DNA from: Lachancea thermotolerans CBS 6340
Lineage: Eukaryota; Ascomycota; Saccharomycetes; Saccharomycetales; Saccharomycetaceae
Assembly (NCBI RefSeq): GCF_000142805.1
Contig: NC_013083.1
Span: 682,001-746,000, forward strand
Reading direction: 5' to 3'
DNA length: 64,000 nucleotides
In this document: piece by piece, positions 10,690 to 20,998 of the stretch
Layout of the letters: the number at the start of each line of letters is the position of its first letter
How positions within the stretch are numbered: position 1 is the first letter of the stretch
Translations under genes and position numbers: made by a program
Notes under the pieces: model-generated
What the model was told of the DNA's origin: nothing
What the model saw: the letters and a program-made list of their open reading frames with translations, nothing else
The model's database searches: none

Positions 10690-12152
10690 AGTATATACAC
10701 TTAACTGACGCCTTCGGTGCTTCAACAGGTAGGAGGATCACTCGCACATAGCCCGGCCTCAGAGGGCGAAGAGTTCAAATCCGGGCCCGCGCAGACAAGT
10801 TCGGTCCACATTAGCTCTAACAACGGGAGACATTTCACGAGAGTGCAACGCTCACCGTCCTCTCAAGAAGAATGGGTCGGCCTCTTAGCCCAAATAAAAA
10901 GCACAAGCGAGATGATTTTATCAGCTCTTCGATACTTGAGGGCCCTTAGGCTGCAAATGTTTGCGGTTGAGCTTCAGAGGCCGCCAGAACACACGGCGTG
11001 CTTCCGCAACTAGTGGAGACGAAAACAGGAAAATAAAGTAGTACTAATATCTGGACAAGATTTCGAGACCTGAGCTACATAGAATTTATCAAGCCACACT
11101 ATAATTTTCTGACGGGGAAATTGAAGGAGGAATAAATTCTCCAGCGCTCAAGAAATGCGCAAATGTTAGGCCTCGAAAGGAACATAGGCCAGAACATATT
11201 TTGGGGCATAGCGAGAAGACGTGCCATAACTACTCACGATCCCACATTCTAATTGTTTCGGGCTTTCCACGGACTTCAAAATAAAGAAAAGGCGCCTTGA
11301 ACTGCATGCCCACGCAAATTAACATGAACAGCCTGGTTCAAAGCCATCTATATTTATGTGTAATACCCTAAGCATCACGCTTTAGTGTCAGTAAATCTCA
11401 TTGCATGGCACCTAGCCCACAATAGTGATACTAACATCAAATTACCAGCAAGTTTACTTTACACATAATAAACGGAACACAAAACCTGTAGTGAACGCAT
11501 GAGTCTGATGGCACGATGCTTAGTTGAGGTTCCGACCTTGACCTCGTTGAAACTAAAATTTCACATTGGTGAGACTAACAACTCAATAAGACGCAAGAAA
11601 ATAACGCTTAGTTGGAAGCTGTAAATTGAGGTTTCGAAACAGAAATACTCATGTTCACCTTGAAACACCTCTATAGCGGATGCTGATATGGCTATTGTCC
11701 ATTTAAACAGCAGAATTTGGCACTATCCCGCTTTATAGTTATTTGTTTATGTAAGATGAAGTCCCCAACCTCACCATCAAACAGCTTCTATGGCCAAGTT
11801 GGTAAGGCGCCACACTAGTAATGTGGAGATCATCAGTTCAAATCTGATTGGAAGCATTTATTTTTGTCAATCATATATATTTTGGAAAATATGACAAGCA
11901 GGTGCTTTCGACCATTGGAACGATTGAAGACAACTCTCTGATGGCAGGGCTGCCTCGAACTCTGCCGGCACTTCCTATTTCTCGGCAGATACTTCGACAT
12001 CCTTTGAGCACTCGACGATATCATTATTGACGGGTGGCAAAATTTTGGTATCGATCAAATTAACATAGAACGCATTGATGATGCGGTAGCTTATACTGTA
12101 AAAGGCATCACTAATAACTTCGAGTTACTTACCAGTTCCACGAATTTGAATA
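10690..12152. other. MKT1-CCT2 intergenic region with one tRNA gene
   Basis: About 1.46 kb that holds the tRNA-Thr gene at 11784-11856 and little else I can name. Reading frames here (for example 10717-11013) begin at non-ATG codons and show no family features. I looked for LTR-like ends near the tRNA gene, a usual Ty target, and saw none. Confidence 0.5.
11784..11856 (+). tRNA. tRNA-Thr(AGU)
   Basis: This 73-base gene folds into a full cloverleaf. The acceptor stem pairs GCTTCTA with the 3' strand before A73, and the D arm has TGGCCAAGTTGGTAA (A box). The anticodon stem CCACA/TGTGG holds the loop CTAGTAA, giving anticodon AGT at 11817-11819. The T arm is ATCAG-TTCAAAT-CTGAT (B box). The body is almost identical to S. 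cerevisiae tRNA-Thr(AGU). There is no intron. A near-identical copy lies inverted at 20430-20502. Confidence 0.97.
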
Positions 12153-13820
12153 ATGGTATGTGGTATTTTGCAATCAAAGAGCAGGGGAATTGATAGCCCT
12201 TCAAGTTTGGGCCATTACTAACAAGCGGTTTTCATGCAGAGTGTTCAGATATTTGGTGACCAGGTTACGGAAGAAAGAGCCGAGAATGCACGTATGTCTG
12301 CTTTCGTTGGCGCGATTGCCGTGGGCGACCTCGTGAAGACAACTTTGGGCCCCAAGGGCATGGATAAGCTGCTTCAAAGCGCTAGCAGCGACGCCTGCAT
12401 GGTGACGAACGATGGCGCTACGATCCTGAAATCCATCCCACTAGACAACCCAGCTGCAAAGGTTCTTGTGAACATCAGTAAGGTCCAGGATGATGAAGTC
12501 GGAGACGGCACTACTAGTGTGACAGTTCTGAGCGCAGAGCTCTTAAGAGAGGCTGAGAAGCTGGTCGAGCAGGGGAGAATCCATCCACAAACTATCATTG
12601 AGGGGTTTAGAATAGCTTCCGCTGCTGCATTGGGCGCCCTTGAAAAGACAGCGGTGGACCATTCTAAAAACAAGGAAAGCTTTTACCAGGATTTGGTTTC
12701 CATCGCCAAGACAACTCTGTCATCCAAGATTCTGTCCCAAGACAAAGACCATTTTTCTAAGCTCGCTGCGGACTCTATCATGAGGCTGGGTGGATCCACG
12801 AATTTGGAGCACATTCAAGTCTTGAAGATCATCGGTGGTAGACTATCGGATTCTTTCTTAGATGAGGGCTTCATTCTTCCAAAGAGATTCGGGAATAACC
12901 AGCCTAAGCGTGTCGAAAACGCAAAGATATTAATTGCCAACACTTCTTTGGACACCGACAAAGTCAAGATTTTCGGCGCCAAATTCAAAGTTGACTCAAC
13001 ATCCAAGCTAGCTCAACTCGAAAAAGCAGAGAAAACTAAAATGAAGAACAAGATTGACAAAATCTCTAAATTTGGCATTAACACCTTTATCAACAGACAG
13101 CTAATCTACGATTACCCCGAACAGCTCTTCACAGACCTGCACATCAACTCCATTGAACATGCTGACTTCGAAGGCGTTGAAAGACTAGCACTGGTTACAG
13201 GCGGTGAGGTCGTATCTACCTTTGACAGCCCAGAAAAGTGCAAGCTCGGAAGATGTGATCTTATTGAAGAAGTCATAATCGGCGAAGACACTTTCACAAA
13301 ATTCAGTGGCTGTCAAGCCGGTGAAGCCTGTACCATCGTTTTGAGAGGTGCCACTGAACAGGTGCTCGACGAAGCTGAAAGATCTTTGCACGATGCTCTT
13401 TCTGTGTTATCTCAAACAACCAAAGAAACAAGGACGGTCCTTGGTGGTGGTTGCGCTGAGATGATAATGTCGAAAGCCGTGGACACAGCAGCTCAAAATG
13501 TCAGTGGCAAGAAATCCCTCGCTGTCGAAGCTTTTGCCCGCGCATTGAGACAGCTGCCAACAATTCTCGCCGATAACGCTGGTTTCGACAGCAGCGAGCT
13601 AGTTGCTAAGTTGAGGTCTTCAATCTATAATGGCATGACCACTTCGGGTCTGAACTTGAACGATGGAAGTATCGCCGACATGAGAGAGCTCGGAATTGTT
13701 GAGAGTTACAAGCTGAAGAGAGCTGTTGTCAGCTCTGCTTCCGAGGCTGCTGAGGTGCTGCTAAGGGTAGATAACATTATTCGCGCCAAGCCAAGGACAG
13801 CAAACAGACAGCATATGTAA
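12153..13820 (+). CDS. CCT2: TRiC/CCT chaperonin beta subunit, split by an intron after the ATG
   Basis: Cct2 is the beta subunit of the eight-membered cytosolic chaperonin that folds actin, tubulin and other proteins using ATP. The gene is best read as exon 1 = ATG only (12153-12155), intron 12156-12239, and exon 2 = 12240-13820, giving 527 residues starting MSVQIFGDQ, the same length and start as the S. cerevisiae protein. The intron has GTATGT, a perfect TACTAAC at 12216-12222 and a TGCAG acceptor. Group II chaperonin motifs are intact: [10 protein letters not shown] (nucleotide loop), GDGTTS (ATP phosphate contact) and GGGCAEM. A second in-frame ATG at 12234, inside the intron end, makes the exon look like an intronless 528-residue frame, but that start adds a Gln absent from the family. 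Confidence 0.95.
12156..12239 (+). other. Spliceosomal intron of CCT2
   Basis: This 84-base intron begins GTATGT directly after the start codon. It has branch site TACTAAC at 12216-12222 and ends CAG at 12237-12239, 17 bases further on. If unspliced, the first ATG is read for 22 codons and stops at the TAA inside the branch site itself. Confidence 0.92.
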
Positions 13821-13935
13821 GGTAGCTTAACAAGTTCGTGTAAGTAATGCAGAGGATCCTCACACTCGAAAAATTATAAATGCAGTACGTTAATATAGTA
13901 TACAGAGTCCTATTACAGTCCAGCTAGATACCGGG

Positions 13936-15150
13936 CTATGCACGCCCAGAGTAGTTCAAGTTGCGCGATTCTGACTGTAATTGCTGAAGCTCTTGCTTCT
14001 TGTTGGCAAGGAACTGCTCCAGAACCCCGACCTGTTGTGCAATAGTCTTCAAATCTTCTTTTATGCCTTTCACATTGATAGACCCATTATGCGTGTTTCC
14101 TGAGTAGCGCAACTGCTCCTCCCGATACCTCAAAAGCTCCTCAAACTGCTTTCTCGCCGTGTTTGGGTCTGATGGTACATCCGATGGATTGCTGACAACC
14201 TGGGGGGTCCCAGAAGGTTGAGCATCGAGATCCGCGATCTGCTTCTTTATCTGTCCCACCTCACCTTCGGCACCTCCTCCGGACCGGAAATTAGAGCTCC
14301 GCTCTCTAACACTTGCAGATGCGTGGTAGTCGGCCGGCTTGGTTGGGGAGGAAGAGCGCTTCACGTCCGCCTGGCTCGAGTTCAGATCATATGAAACGCG
14401 GTGCTGGTTACAGATTTCTTTGATAGCATGCGGTAGTTCGCTTGGCAGCTCGCAGCCCATGTCATTTCTTTGCTTAAGCGCATGGATCAAATAAAACGCG
14501 GGGTCTCTGTTGATGGAGGGCGATTTCTGAGGGTTGACTAACAACCACATGCGATCCACTTCGCTAGAGCTCACATTTGGGAATACCGACCGCACCACGC
14601 CAGCTAACGCTGGGTAGGAGACGGTGCCATCAGTGAAGGTGTCGCAAGCGTCATAGGTTGAGGCGTACAGCTCCTTGTTCGCAGGAGATATGTACCAATC
14701 GAGCTCCGGCGCTTTCTGCTGGACCGCTGGTGTTTCTGGTGTTTCTGGTGCTGCTGGTGCTGCTGGTGCTGCTGGCGCTGCTGGCGCGGGTTTGGAAGCC
14801 TCAGGAACCGCGCTTTGTGCCTCTGCGGACTCTTTTTTACGACGCTGCGCGTCCAGTTTTGCCTTGCTACCAGGGATCAGCCAGTCGGGAAGATCATCCG
14901 GCACCGTGTCGATGTTCTTGTTCACCATGTCAAAGATGAGTCGCATACAGATCACGAACTCCTCAAAGTCTAGATTGTCATCGTCGTCAATGTCTGCCAA
15001 AAACCAGATCTTGTTGAGGATCGAGGAGTCGAGCTTCGAGTTATACAGGATTGGCAGCACCTGGTCATGCGTCACTTTGTTCTCCTGAGGCTTCAGCCCC
15101 AGGAAGATTTGCCAGTACTTCTTGATTTCAAACTGCTCCAATTTGGGCAT
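13936..15150 (-). CDS. END3: End3, EH-domain endocytosis protein
   Basis: This 404-residue protein is End3, which joins Pan1 and Sla1 in the early endocytic coat and helps organise cortical actin. The N-terminus is an EH domain (about residues 8-95) with an EF-hand-type loop (DIDDDDNLDFEE). A second EH-like domain covers about 150-240, and the C-terminus (about 300-400) is a coiled coil used for Pan1 binding. It exceeds the S. cerevisiae length (349) mainly because of an Ala/Pro-rich linker (about 125-145, repeated AAP units) and Ser-rich spacers. It is convergent with CCT2 and divergent from AXL2, matching the merged XIV and IX gene orders. Confidence 0.94.
   Translation of the reverse strand: MPKLEQFEIKKYWQIFLGLKPQENKVTHDQVLPILYNSKLDSSILNKIWFLADIDDDDNLDFEEFVICMRLIFDMVNKNIDTVPDDLPDWLIPGSKAKLDAQRRKKESAEAQSAVPEASKPAPAAPAAPAAPAAPETPETPAVQQKAPELDWYISPANKELYASTYDACDTFTDGTVSYPALAGVVRSVFPNVSSSEVDRMWLLVNPQKSPSINRDPAFYLIHALKQRNDMGCELPSELPHAIKEICNQHRVSYDLNSSQADVKRSSSPTKPADYHASASVRERSSNFRSGGGAEGEVGQIKKQIADLDAQPSGTPQVVSNPSDVPSDPNTARKQFEELLRYREEQLRYSGNTHNGSINVKGIKEDLKTIAQQVGVLEQFLANKKQELQQLQSESRNLNYSGRA
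14729..14799. repeat. Short Ala-Pro coding minisatellite in END3
   Basis: Near-identical units reading tgctggtgc or tttctggtg on the plus strand encode AAP and ETP repeats in the End3 linker. Such repeats vary in copy number, so the length of this linker probably differs between strains. Confidence 0.6.
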
Positions 15151-15856
15151 CTCCGTGTGCTTTTAGATCGTATAATGCTCAACCTGTCGCCAGATACCGC
15201 TGCCCTTGCACCTGTTTCTTCTGGGAATACTTTGCTCGTTAAAGGGGCTCTGATTCCAGTTCTGAAAAAGTGTTGATGTCATTGTAAACGGTCAATCAAA
15301 AAATCGCCTAATCATCGAAGACAATTGACCTTAGTTCAGTGCCCCTGCTCCTTATCCTCGGGAGACGCTTAAGCCCTTATCCTCGGCCAGTTAGGTCCAT
15401 TGCGGTCTCAATTAGGGTTAGCACACCGTTGGAAGCGCTTTAGGCATACGCTTTACCTCTTTCAGCCATATAATCCTTGGCGGTGCGGCAGCTGACCTCC
15501 GGGGTCCTCAAGTCGCGAGTCATGGGTCAATACCCCGGGCAGGAACTTCTGGCAGAGCGAGAGGATCTTAGGAGGGAGCGAAGAGAACCAACGGCGGCAG
15601 ATTGCGCGGCGTCGGACGCCAAAATTTCGTGTTCTAACTGCTTTTTCGAGTGTAAACGCGAAAATAACAAGTAAAAAAAAAGGTCGCGCCGCGTCCCGAG
15701 CATCGCAAGCACAGCAGGAATGTAGTTTAAAAGAACGGTTGTCCAAATTCCCCAGCCATGCTGAACAGTGCTCAGAGCGTTTGGCCCATCACTAGTGCTA
15801 CGCAGCCTTTGTTTAGATAGCTTTACCTTCCCCAGTTTAAGACGAGAAGAAGTGCT
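15151..15856. other. END3-AXL2 divergent intergenic region
   Basis: About 700 bases of two-way promoter. Small frames around 15.46-15.75 kb overlap on both strands without consistent coding character. No RNA gene or repeat is seen. Confidence 0.5.
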
Positions 15857-18331
15857 ATGCGTGGAGCTTGGGTACTTCTTGTAGGGTTTGTGGCTAGCCT
15901 GGTGCGCACGCAGCCGTACGAGGCGTACGCGGCCAGTAAGCAGCTCCCTCCTGTTGCCATTGCCGGCGAAGCTTTTTCTTTTAAGCTATCGAACGACACC
16001 TTTAAGTCCAGCGTCGATGAAGCGACGCAGATACAGTACGAGGCCTACGGCCTGCCCTCTTGGCTCGAGTTTGACTCTGCGAACCGCGTTCTAAGCGGAA
16101 CGCCAGCGCAGGACGACCTGGGCCAGGACTCGGGAACCAGTTACGTGAGTTATACCCTCCAGGGAATCGATCCAGCGGACAACGGGACGCTGAACAAGAC
16201 ATACCAGCTCGCGCTGTCAGACGGAACACAGCCTGCGGTGGCCCCGAGCTTCAACCTGTTGAGCCTTTTGAAAAACAGCGGTTACACGAACGGGAAAAAC
16301 GCGCTGAAGCTATCACCAGGTGAAATATTTAACGTCTCTTTTGACAGGGACACGTTTACAAACTCCAGTTCCGCTACTACTTTCTACGGTCGCTCTGCCC
16401 TTTACCATGCCCCCCTGCCTAGCTGGATTTTTTTCGACGAGAGTTCTTTGAAGTTCAGTGGCACAGCGCCTGTCGTGAACTCAGAGATCGCGCCAGAGTC
16501 GTATTTTTCGTTCTCACTAATTGCTAGCGATGTCACCGGCTACACCAGCTCGGAAGTGATGTTTGACCTGGTAGTTGGGGCACACCAATTTACAACCTCG
16601 ATCCAAAACACTCTGGTAGTCAACGTTTCGAGCTCAGGGTCATTCAATTACAAGTTGCCGATGAATTACGTCTACTTAGATGACGAGCCTGTTTCGCAAT
16701 CAAATATCAGCTCAATTCAGCTTCTAGATGCGCCCGACTGGGCCTCCGTATCAAACCAATCGTTGTCAGGAACGCTGCTTACGGGCGAAAGCAGCGAAAA
16801 CTTGACTATCGCTATAGAAGATGTTTACGGTGATGCGGTTTATTTGAATTTCCTAGTAGAGTCCACCAGCAAGCTCTTTGCAGTTTCGTCCTTACCTAAC
16901 GTCAACGCTACTAAGGATGAATGGTTCCAATACTCCTTGCTGCCTTCACAATTCACCGACTACGACAACACAAATGTGTCCGTAAGCTTTTCTAATTCTT
17001 CGGACTCATCTTCGTGGCTTTCTTTCCATTCTTCCAACTTGACGCTCATGGGCAAGGTACCTGATGACTTTACATCCTTGGCTGTTGACGTGAGCGCTAA
17101 ACAGAGTTCCGACGAGCAGAAGCTATCTTTCAAAGTCCTTGGCGTATCTTCACTGAAAAAAACGTCTTCCTCAACATCGGCGCAGTCAAGCAAAACTGCC
17201 ACATCCTCTGCGACATCTTCAGCATCTTCTCCAACAGCGACATCTTCTCAAACACAGGCGGCTTCGCCCACTAACGAAACCCAGAAAAAGAAGAGTAACA
17301 ATCGCACTACAGCAATAGCATGTGGCGTGGCCATTCCTGTTGCAGTAATCTTAGCACTCATCCTATTCCTGCTACTATGGAGAAGAAAGAAAAACAAGTC
17401 TGGAGCGGCTCAAGATCAAGAGAATACCCCAAGAATCGGCAATCCCCAGCTGGGAAACCCTGCTAACAATCCCAATGTGATTGGTGCTGTTTCGCCCTTT
17501 GGAGACGAAAATTCTCTAGATGATACTTCCACCGCCAAAAGATTGGCAGCCTTAAACGGGATGAAGTTGGATGCCCAAGGGGGGTCGGGATCTGAAGGAT
17601 CCACAATAGACGAGAAAGCAGAATGCGGGTCGTTGAGCTCGTCGTCCTCTGACTCATATCACGATGCTGCTTTCACCGCCAGCACAGACGCCTTGGTACC
17701 GCGTGATGAGAGTGATCAGTATTTCGACTCCAATAAGCACACTTCCTCCGTATACCTCAACAGTGAGCCAACAAACCGCAAGTCTTGGAGGTTTTCTGCA
17801 GCTGGTGCAGCTGCTAACAGGAATACAAGGGAGAGTTACAACTCCCTCAACACTGTCAGCACTGCTGAATTATTCAGTACTCAGATCGCGGGCAACAAAA
17901 GTCTACCTAAAGACCCAAGGAAGTCTTCTCTAGGTATGCGAGACTCAGTGTTCATGGGGAACCTTTCAAACCCAGCCCGTGGGACAAGAGACGGCTCATC
18001 ATCCAACTCAGGGTCCCTGTCAGCTTCAAATGTGGCGAAGAGTAGTGAAGGTCTTAAAGAAAGCACCTTGCCTCACTTGAAAGAAATTCCTCATGATGAG
18101 AATTCTTTTCACTCTCAGATTACTGCCAGTAGCTCTGATGATTTTATTCCTGTGAAAGATGGAAATAACTATACATGGATAGAGCGCATCAACAACGCGG
18201 AGGTTAAAACACCAGAGAGAAAGAGAAGTTTGAAGAGGCTAGTGAGTCTTCCCAACAAGAGTGGGGTTGGTGTGTGCGACGCTAACGACATACAAGGGCA
18301 GGAACCTGAAGTGGATGCGTCAATGGATTAA
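15857..18331 (+). CDS. AXL2: Axl2/Bud10, axial bud-site landmark
   Basis: Axl2 is a type I plasma-membrane glycoprotein that marks the axial bud site and works with septins, Bud3, Bud4 and Axl1. The 824 residues match the S. cerevisiae length (823). A signal peptide covers about 1-20. The outer part (to about 480) contains cadherin-like immunoglobulin folds with the repeated pattern 'LPSWLEFD...LSGTP' and many N-x-S/T glycosylation sites, ending in a Ser/Thr-rich stalk. One transmembrane helix (about 484-507) is followed by RRKKN and a long Ser-rich cytoplasmic tail. The position between END3 (XIV) and REV7 (IX) reflects the unduplicated order. Confidence 0.95.
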   Translation: MRGAWVLLVGFVASLVRTQPYEAYAASKQLPPVAIAGEAFSFKLSNDTFKSSVDEATQIQYEAYGLPSWLEFDSANRVLSGTPAQDDLGQDSGTSYVSYTLQGIDPADNGTLNKTYQLALSDGTQPAVAPSFNLLSLLKNSGYTNGKNALKLSPGEIFNVSFDRDTFTNSSSATTFYGRSALYHAPLPSWIFFDESSLKFSGTAPVVNSEIAPESYFSFSLIASDVTGYTSSEVMFDLVVGAHQFTTSIQNTLVVNVSSSGSFNYKLPMNYVYLDDEPVSQSNISSIQLLDAPDWASVSNQSLSGTLLTGESSENLTIAIEDVYGDAVYLNFLVESTSKLFAVSSLPNVNATKDEWFQYSLLPSQFTDYDNTNVSVSFSNSSDSSSWLSFHSSNLTLMGKVPDDFTSLAVDVSAKQSSDEQKLSFKVLGVSSLKKTSSSTSAQSSKTATSSATSSASSPTATSSQTQAASPTNETQKKKSNNRTTAIACGVAIPVAVILALILFLLLWRRKKNKSGAAQDQENTPRIGNPQLGNPANNPNVIGAVSPFGDENSLDDTSTAKRLAALNGMKLDAQGGSGSEGSTIDEKAECGSLSSSSSDSYHDAAFTASTDALVPRDESDQYFDSNKHTSSVYLNSEPTNRKSWRFSAAGAAANRNTRESYNSLNTVSTAELFSTQIAGNKSLPKDPRKSSLGMRDSVFMGNLSNPARGTRDGSSSNSGSLSASNVAKSSEGLKESTLPHLKEIPHDENSFHSQITASSSDDFIPVKDGNNYTWIERINNAEVKTPERKRSLKRLVSLPNKSGVGVCDANDIQGQEPEVDASMD

Positions 18332-18490
18332 GACATTCGCTATGAATTGACCCAGTGTAACATTACTATAAGCATATCTAATATAAATAAATCAAAAAAA
18401 AGCGGGAATCTAATAATCGGGCTGCAATATTAGCAGGCAGCTATAAGCTATTTGCGTGCTAAGTTGAGGGTGAGCTCTGCTTTTACGCGG

Positions 18491-20065
18491 TCACAACTTG
18501 TTGTTCCTTCTCAAGGTGTTGGCGTATGCTGCTGTATCAATAGCACGTCTTCTAGCACTGATGTACTCAATCATTTCAGAGTAAGTTTCGGGAATGACCG
18601 TGGTGTAGCCTGGCTTACCAATAGTCTTCTCATCAGCGTCCCGGTGGACATAAAATGAGTAAATGAAAGAGCCAGATGAGTTCTTCTTCTCTGACGCAAG
18701 CTCCTGGACAATAGTATCGACCTTAACCTGTATCAATGTACCGGGCTTGGATAACAATGCACCCTTTTGGGTAGAGAGCTCATTGACGGGTGAAGAGTCA
18801 AAGTGGAAAACTGTATTGCCATCTGCAGATTTGTGAGTGACAGTTGTAACCTTTGGCTTGGAGCTTCTATCAAATAAGTGTTCCGTATGAACCACAGTAG
18901 CATCCATGTGCAGAATTGAGCCAACTGGTACTGGCGCCTTAAAATGAGTAGAGTCCAGAGACACAAACCTTGGGAAAGCATGGGAGAAAGATGCAGCAGC
19001 ACAATAAGCTAGCTCAAAGGTTTGTCTCATTAGGTACCCGCCAAATATCATATACGAATGTCTGTTTCTGTACTGAGGCTGCATGAACATTGTAGACTTG
19101 GCGTTGGTGTCCTTCATAGACATCACATTAGGAGGCTTGTGAGATAGTTTGGAGAGCTCTTTGGAAGCGACCCACATGTTGTGGATGATTTTAGATTCCT
19201 CTCCCGTTGGTGGATTGGTGTCCAAGCTTTCATTCGAAGCGCGCAATTTTTTCGCAGCGTTGTGCGACTCGGCGCGCCTGAAGTCCATCCACTCCTTCTC
19301 GTTGAGGGGCAAGAGCTTGTTCACAGCTAGAGATTTGTGAGTTTCTGGGTTTCTAGCGACAAACGTGAAGGACGCAGTCAAGAACGTATCTTCTGCAGCA
19401 AGGGAATCTTCTGTAATTTCTGCGGGTAGGTCACCCTTAATCGCAGTGGCTTTAATGGCAATCTCCATAGAAGATCTGCCGGTCCAAACAACAGAACCGG
19501 AAAGCACGATGTTGTAATCGGCCATGAAATCAATGCTCTTCAGCAGGTAAATACGATCCACCGATGCTGTGACAATGACAGGCTGAGCAGGAGAAGTGTG
19601 TCTGTAGGCAATTCTACCAGCTAGAGCATCCAAATCTTGGAAAATTTGGCCCATTCTGAGCCTACCCGCAGCGTTGACATAGAAGTCCGCAACAGAAGCG
19701 TCCTCACGGAACGGCAGAGCCAAATACGCGAAGGAATCCTTCCGCGTCTTCTCCCCGACCTCCGTGGACTTGACAGAACTGTAAACATAGGAATCGATGA
19801 TCTTGCCTTGCGCGAGCTGTTTCTGGCGCTCCGCGAGAGCGTTAAGCCATGTTGCTTCGTAGCCCTTTGCGGTCTTGGGCACGTTAGACAGCCTCTTGTG
19901 CTCATACTTATCGGTCAGTGTCGTGGCGGCGGCATCCGGCTGCGTGGAGGCGTCGGTGGACTTGCCGTCGTCCTTGTGGTGGAGCATTCTAACCCGCTGT
20001 TGGGGCATCGATGGTTTCAGGGTTTTGAGGGCAGTTCCGGACCTTGGACGTAGCGAGCGGAGCAT
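18491..20065 (-). CDS. Mitochondrial double-hotdog acyl-CoA thioesterase (ACOT9-like)
   Basis: The 524-residue product looks like the ACOT9/ACOT10 type of acyl-CoA thioesterase, which hydrolyses acyl-CoA to free acid and CoA. The ATG at 20065 is chosen because the frame upstream begins only at TTG. It gives an Arg-rich, acid-free start (MLRSLRPRSGTALKTLKPS) typical of a mitochondrial presequence. Two hotdog domains follow: about 105-260 (GRLRMGQIFQDLDALAGRIAY, then VDRIYLLKSIDFMADY) and about 325-480 (NRHSYMIFGGYLMRQTFELAY, then VSLDSTHFKAPVPVGSIL), each with the substrate-loop and long-helix pattern. I recall no S. cerevisiae counterpart in the matching intervals on chromosomes IX and XIV; Tes1 belongs to another family. 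Function is from family resemblance; substrate unknown. Confidence 0.85.
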   Translation of the reverse strand: MLRSLRPRSGTALKTLKPSMPQQRVRMLHHKDDGKSTDASTQPDAAATTLTDKYEHKRLSNVPKTAKGYEATWLNALAERQKQLAQGKIIDSYVYSSVKSTEVGEKTRKDSFAYLALPFREDASVADFYVNAAGRLRMGQIFQDLDALAGRIAYRHTSPAQPVIVTASVDRIYLLKSIDFMADYNIVLSGSVVWTGRSSMEIAIKATAIKGDLPAEITEDSLAAEDTFLTASFTFVARNPETHKSLAVNKLLPLNEKEWMDFRRAESHNAAKKLRASNESLDTNPPTGEESKIIHNMWVASKELSKLSHKPPNVMSMKDTNAKSTMFMQPQYRNRHSYMIFGGYLMRQTFELAYCAAASFSHAFPRFVSLDSTHFKAPVPVGSILHMDATVVHTEHLFDRSSKPKVTTVTHKSADGNTVFHFDSSPVNELSTQKGALLSKPGTLIQVKVDTIVQELASEKKNSSGSFIYSFYVHRDADEKTIGKPGYTTVIPETYSEMIEYISARRRAIDTAAYANTLRRNNKL

Positions 20066-20429
20066 GGCAACGGGCAACTAAAAAAGGTACAAGTACAGCT
20101 GATAGCCTCTTGTAACTTGCTCTAGGGCTTTGCTCCCAATAAATTTATTTGTATGATTCCGAAGAGTTCAATGTGACTCTTGAAATACGCCAAATCGAAT
20201 GGATTGCAGTACCAAAAACAAGTGCAGCGCTCTTTCAACAGAAAAGCGGTAGTGGAAGAAGAATGTTATTAATGATGCACCGGCAATTGCACCTGGGCCC
20301 CGAAGTATTGTAACGGCTTCACAAGTATAGTTCGTCGGACCTGTCACTATTATACTTATTTACCCAACAATCTGGCGATAAGGTGGTCTCGTTAAAAAGT
20401 ACACGAGACCAGAACTCACCAAAAAAGAA

Positions 20430-20502
20430 TGCTTCCAACCAGATTTGAACTGATGATCTCCACATTACTAGTGTGGCGCCTTACCAACTTGGCCATAGAA
20501 GC
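20430..20502 (-). tRNA. tRNA-Thr(AGU), second copy
   Basis: This 73-base gene is almost the same as the copy at 11784-11856, in the opposite orientation. The T arm here ends CTGGT instead of CTGAT, changing one A-U pair to a G-U wobble, so it should still fold. The anticodon is AGT in the loop CTAGTAA. There is no intron. Confidence 0.96.
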
Positions 20503-20998
20503 TTCTTGGATGAAAGTTGGATATCTTGGAATACATACCAGAAACACTAGCGCACATGATCGAGTTGATAAGATTGTTTCAATGTTACATCAATCAAATT
20601 AACTGGAGCTCGTGATCCAAACTGATTGTGGGGTAGTTGCGGGACGTTGAACATGCAGGAAACAGATAGCGGCCAATGGATTAGGACCCTTGGGAGCGCT
20701 ACTATCGCTGCAGATTGGGCGCATGTTGGATGGGACTCATATCCAAAATTATGACCTACTCTGTATAAGTACTTGTAGCTACGGGCGCGCAGCGGCGATT
20801 GCGTAAGTGCTCACCGATATGCCAATTTTTAAGGAAAGCTGACCGCGCTTTTAATTTGAAACTGAAACGCCTTCTAGCAAATGGCCACACCCGAGCCGCT
20901 CTTGCACTTAACGCGCTAAGATACTAGTGTTAGCCGGCAATTTACAAGAAGAGTGCAGGAATTATCTATAGAGAGTTGGGCAGATTTTGAGGCAATGA

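Noticed and set aside
10717-11013. 98-codon frame downstream of MKT1
   Set aside because: Begins at GTG with no ATG, low-information product, and lies in a spacer next to a tRNA gene.
11857-12152. Solo LTR near tRNA genes
   Set aside because: Looked near all four tRNA genes for paired TG...CA ends or LTR-like repeats and found none by eye; no integrase, reverse transcriptase or capsid-like frame occurs anywhere in the window.
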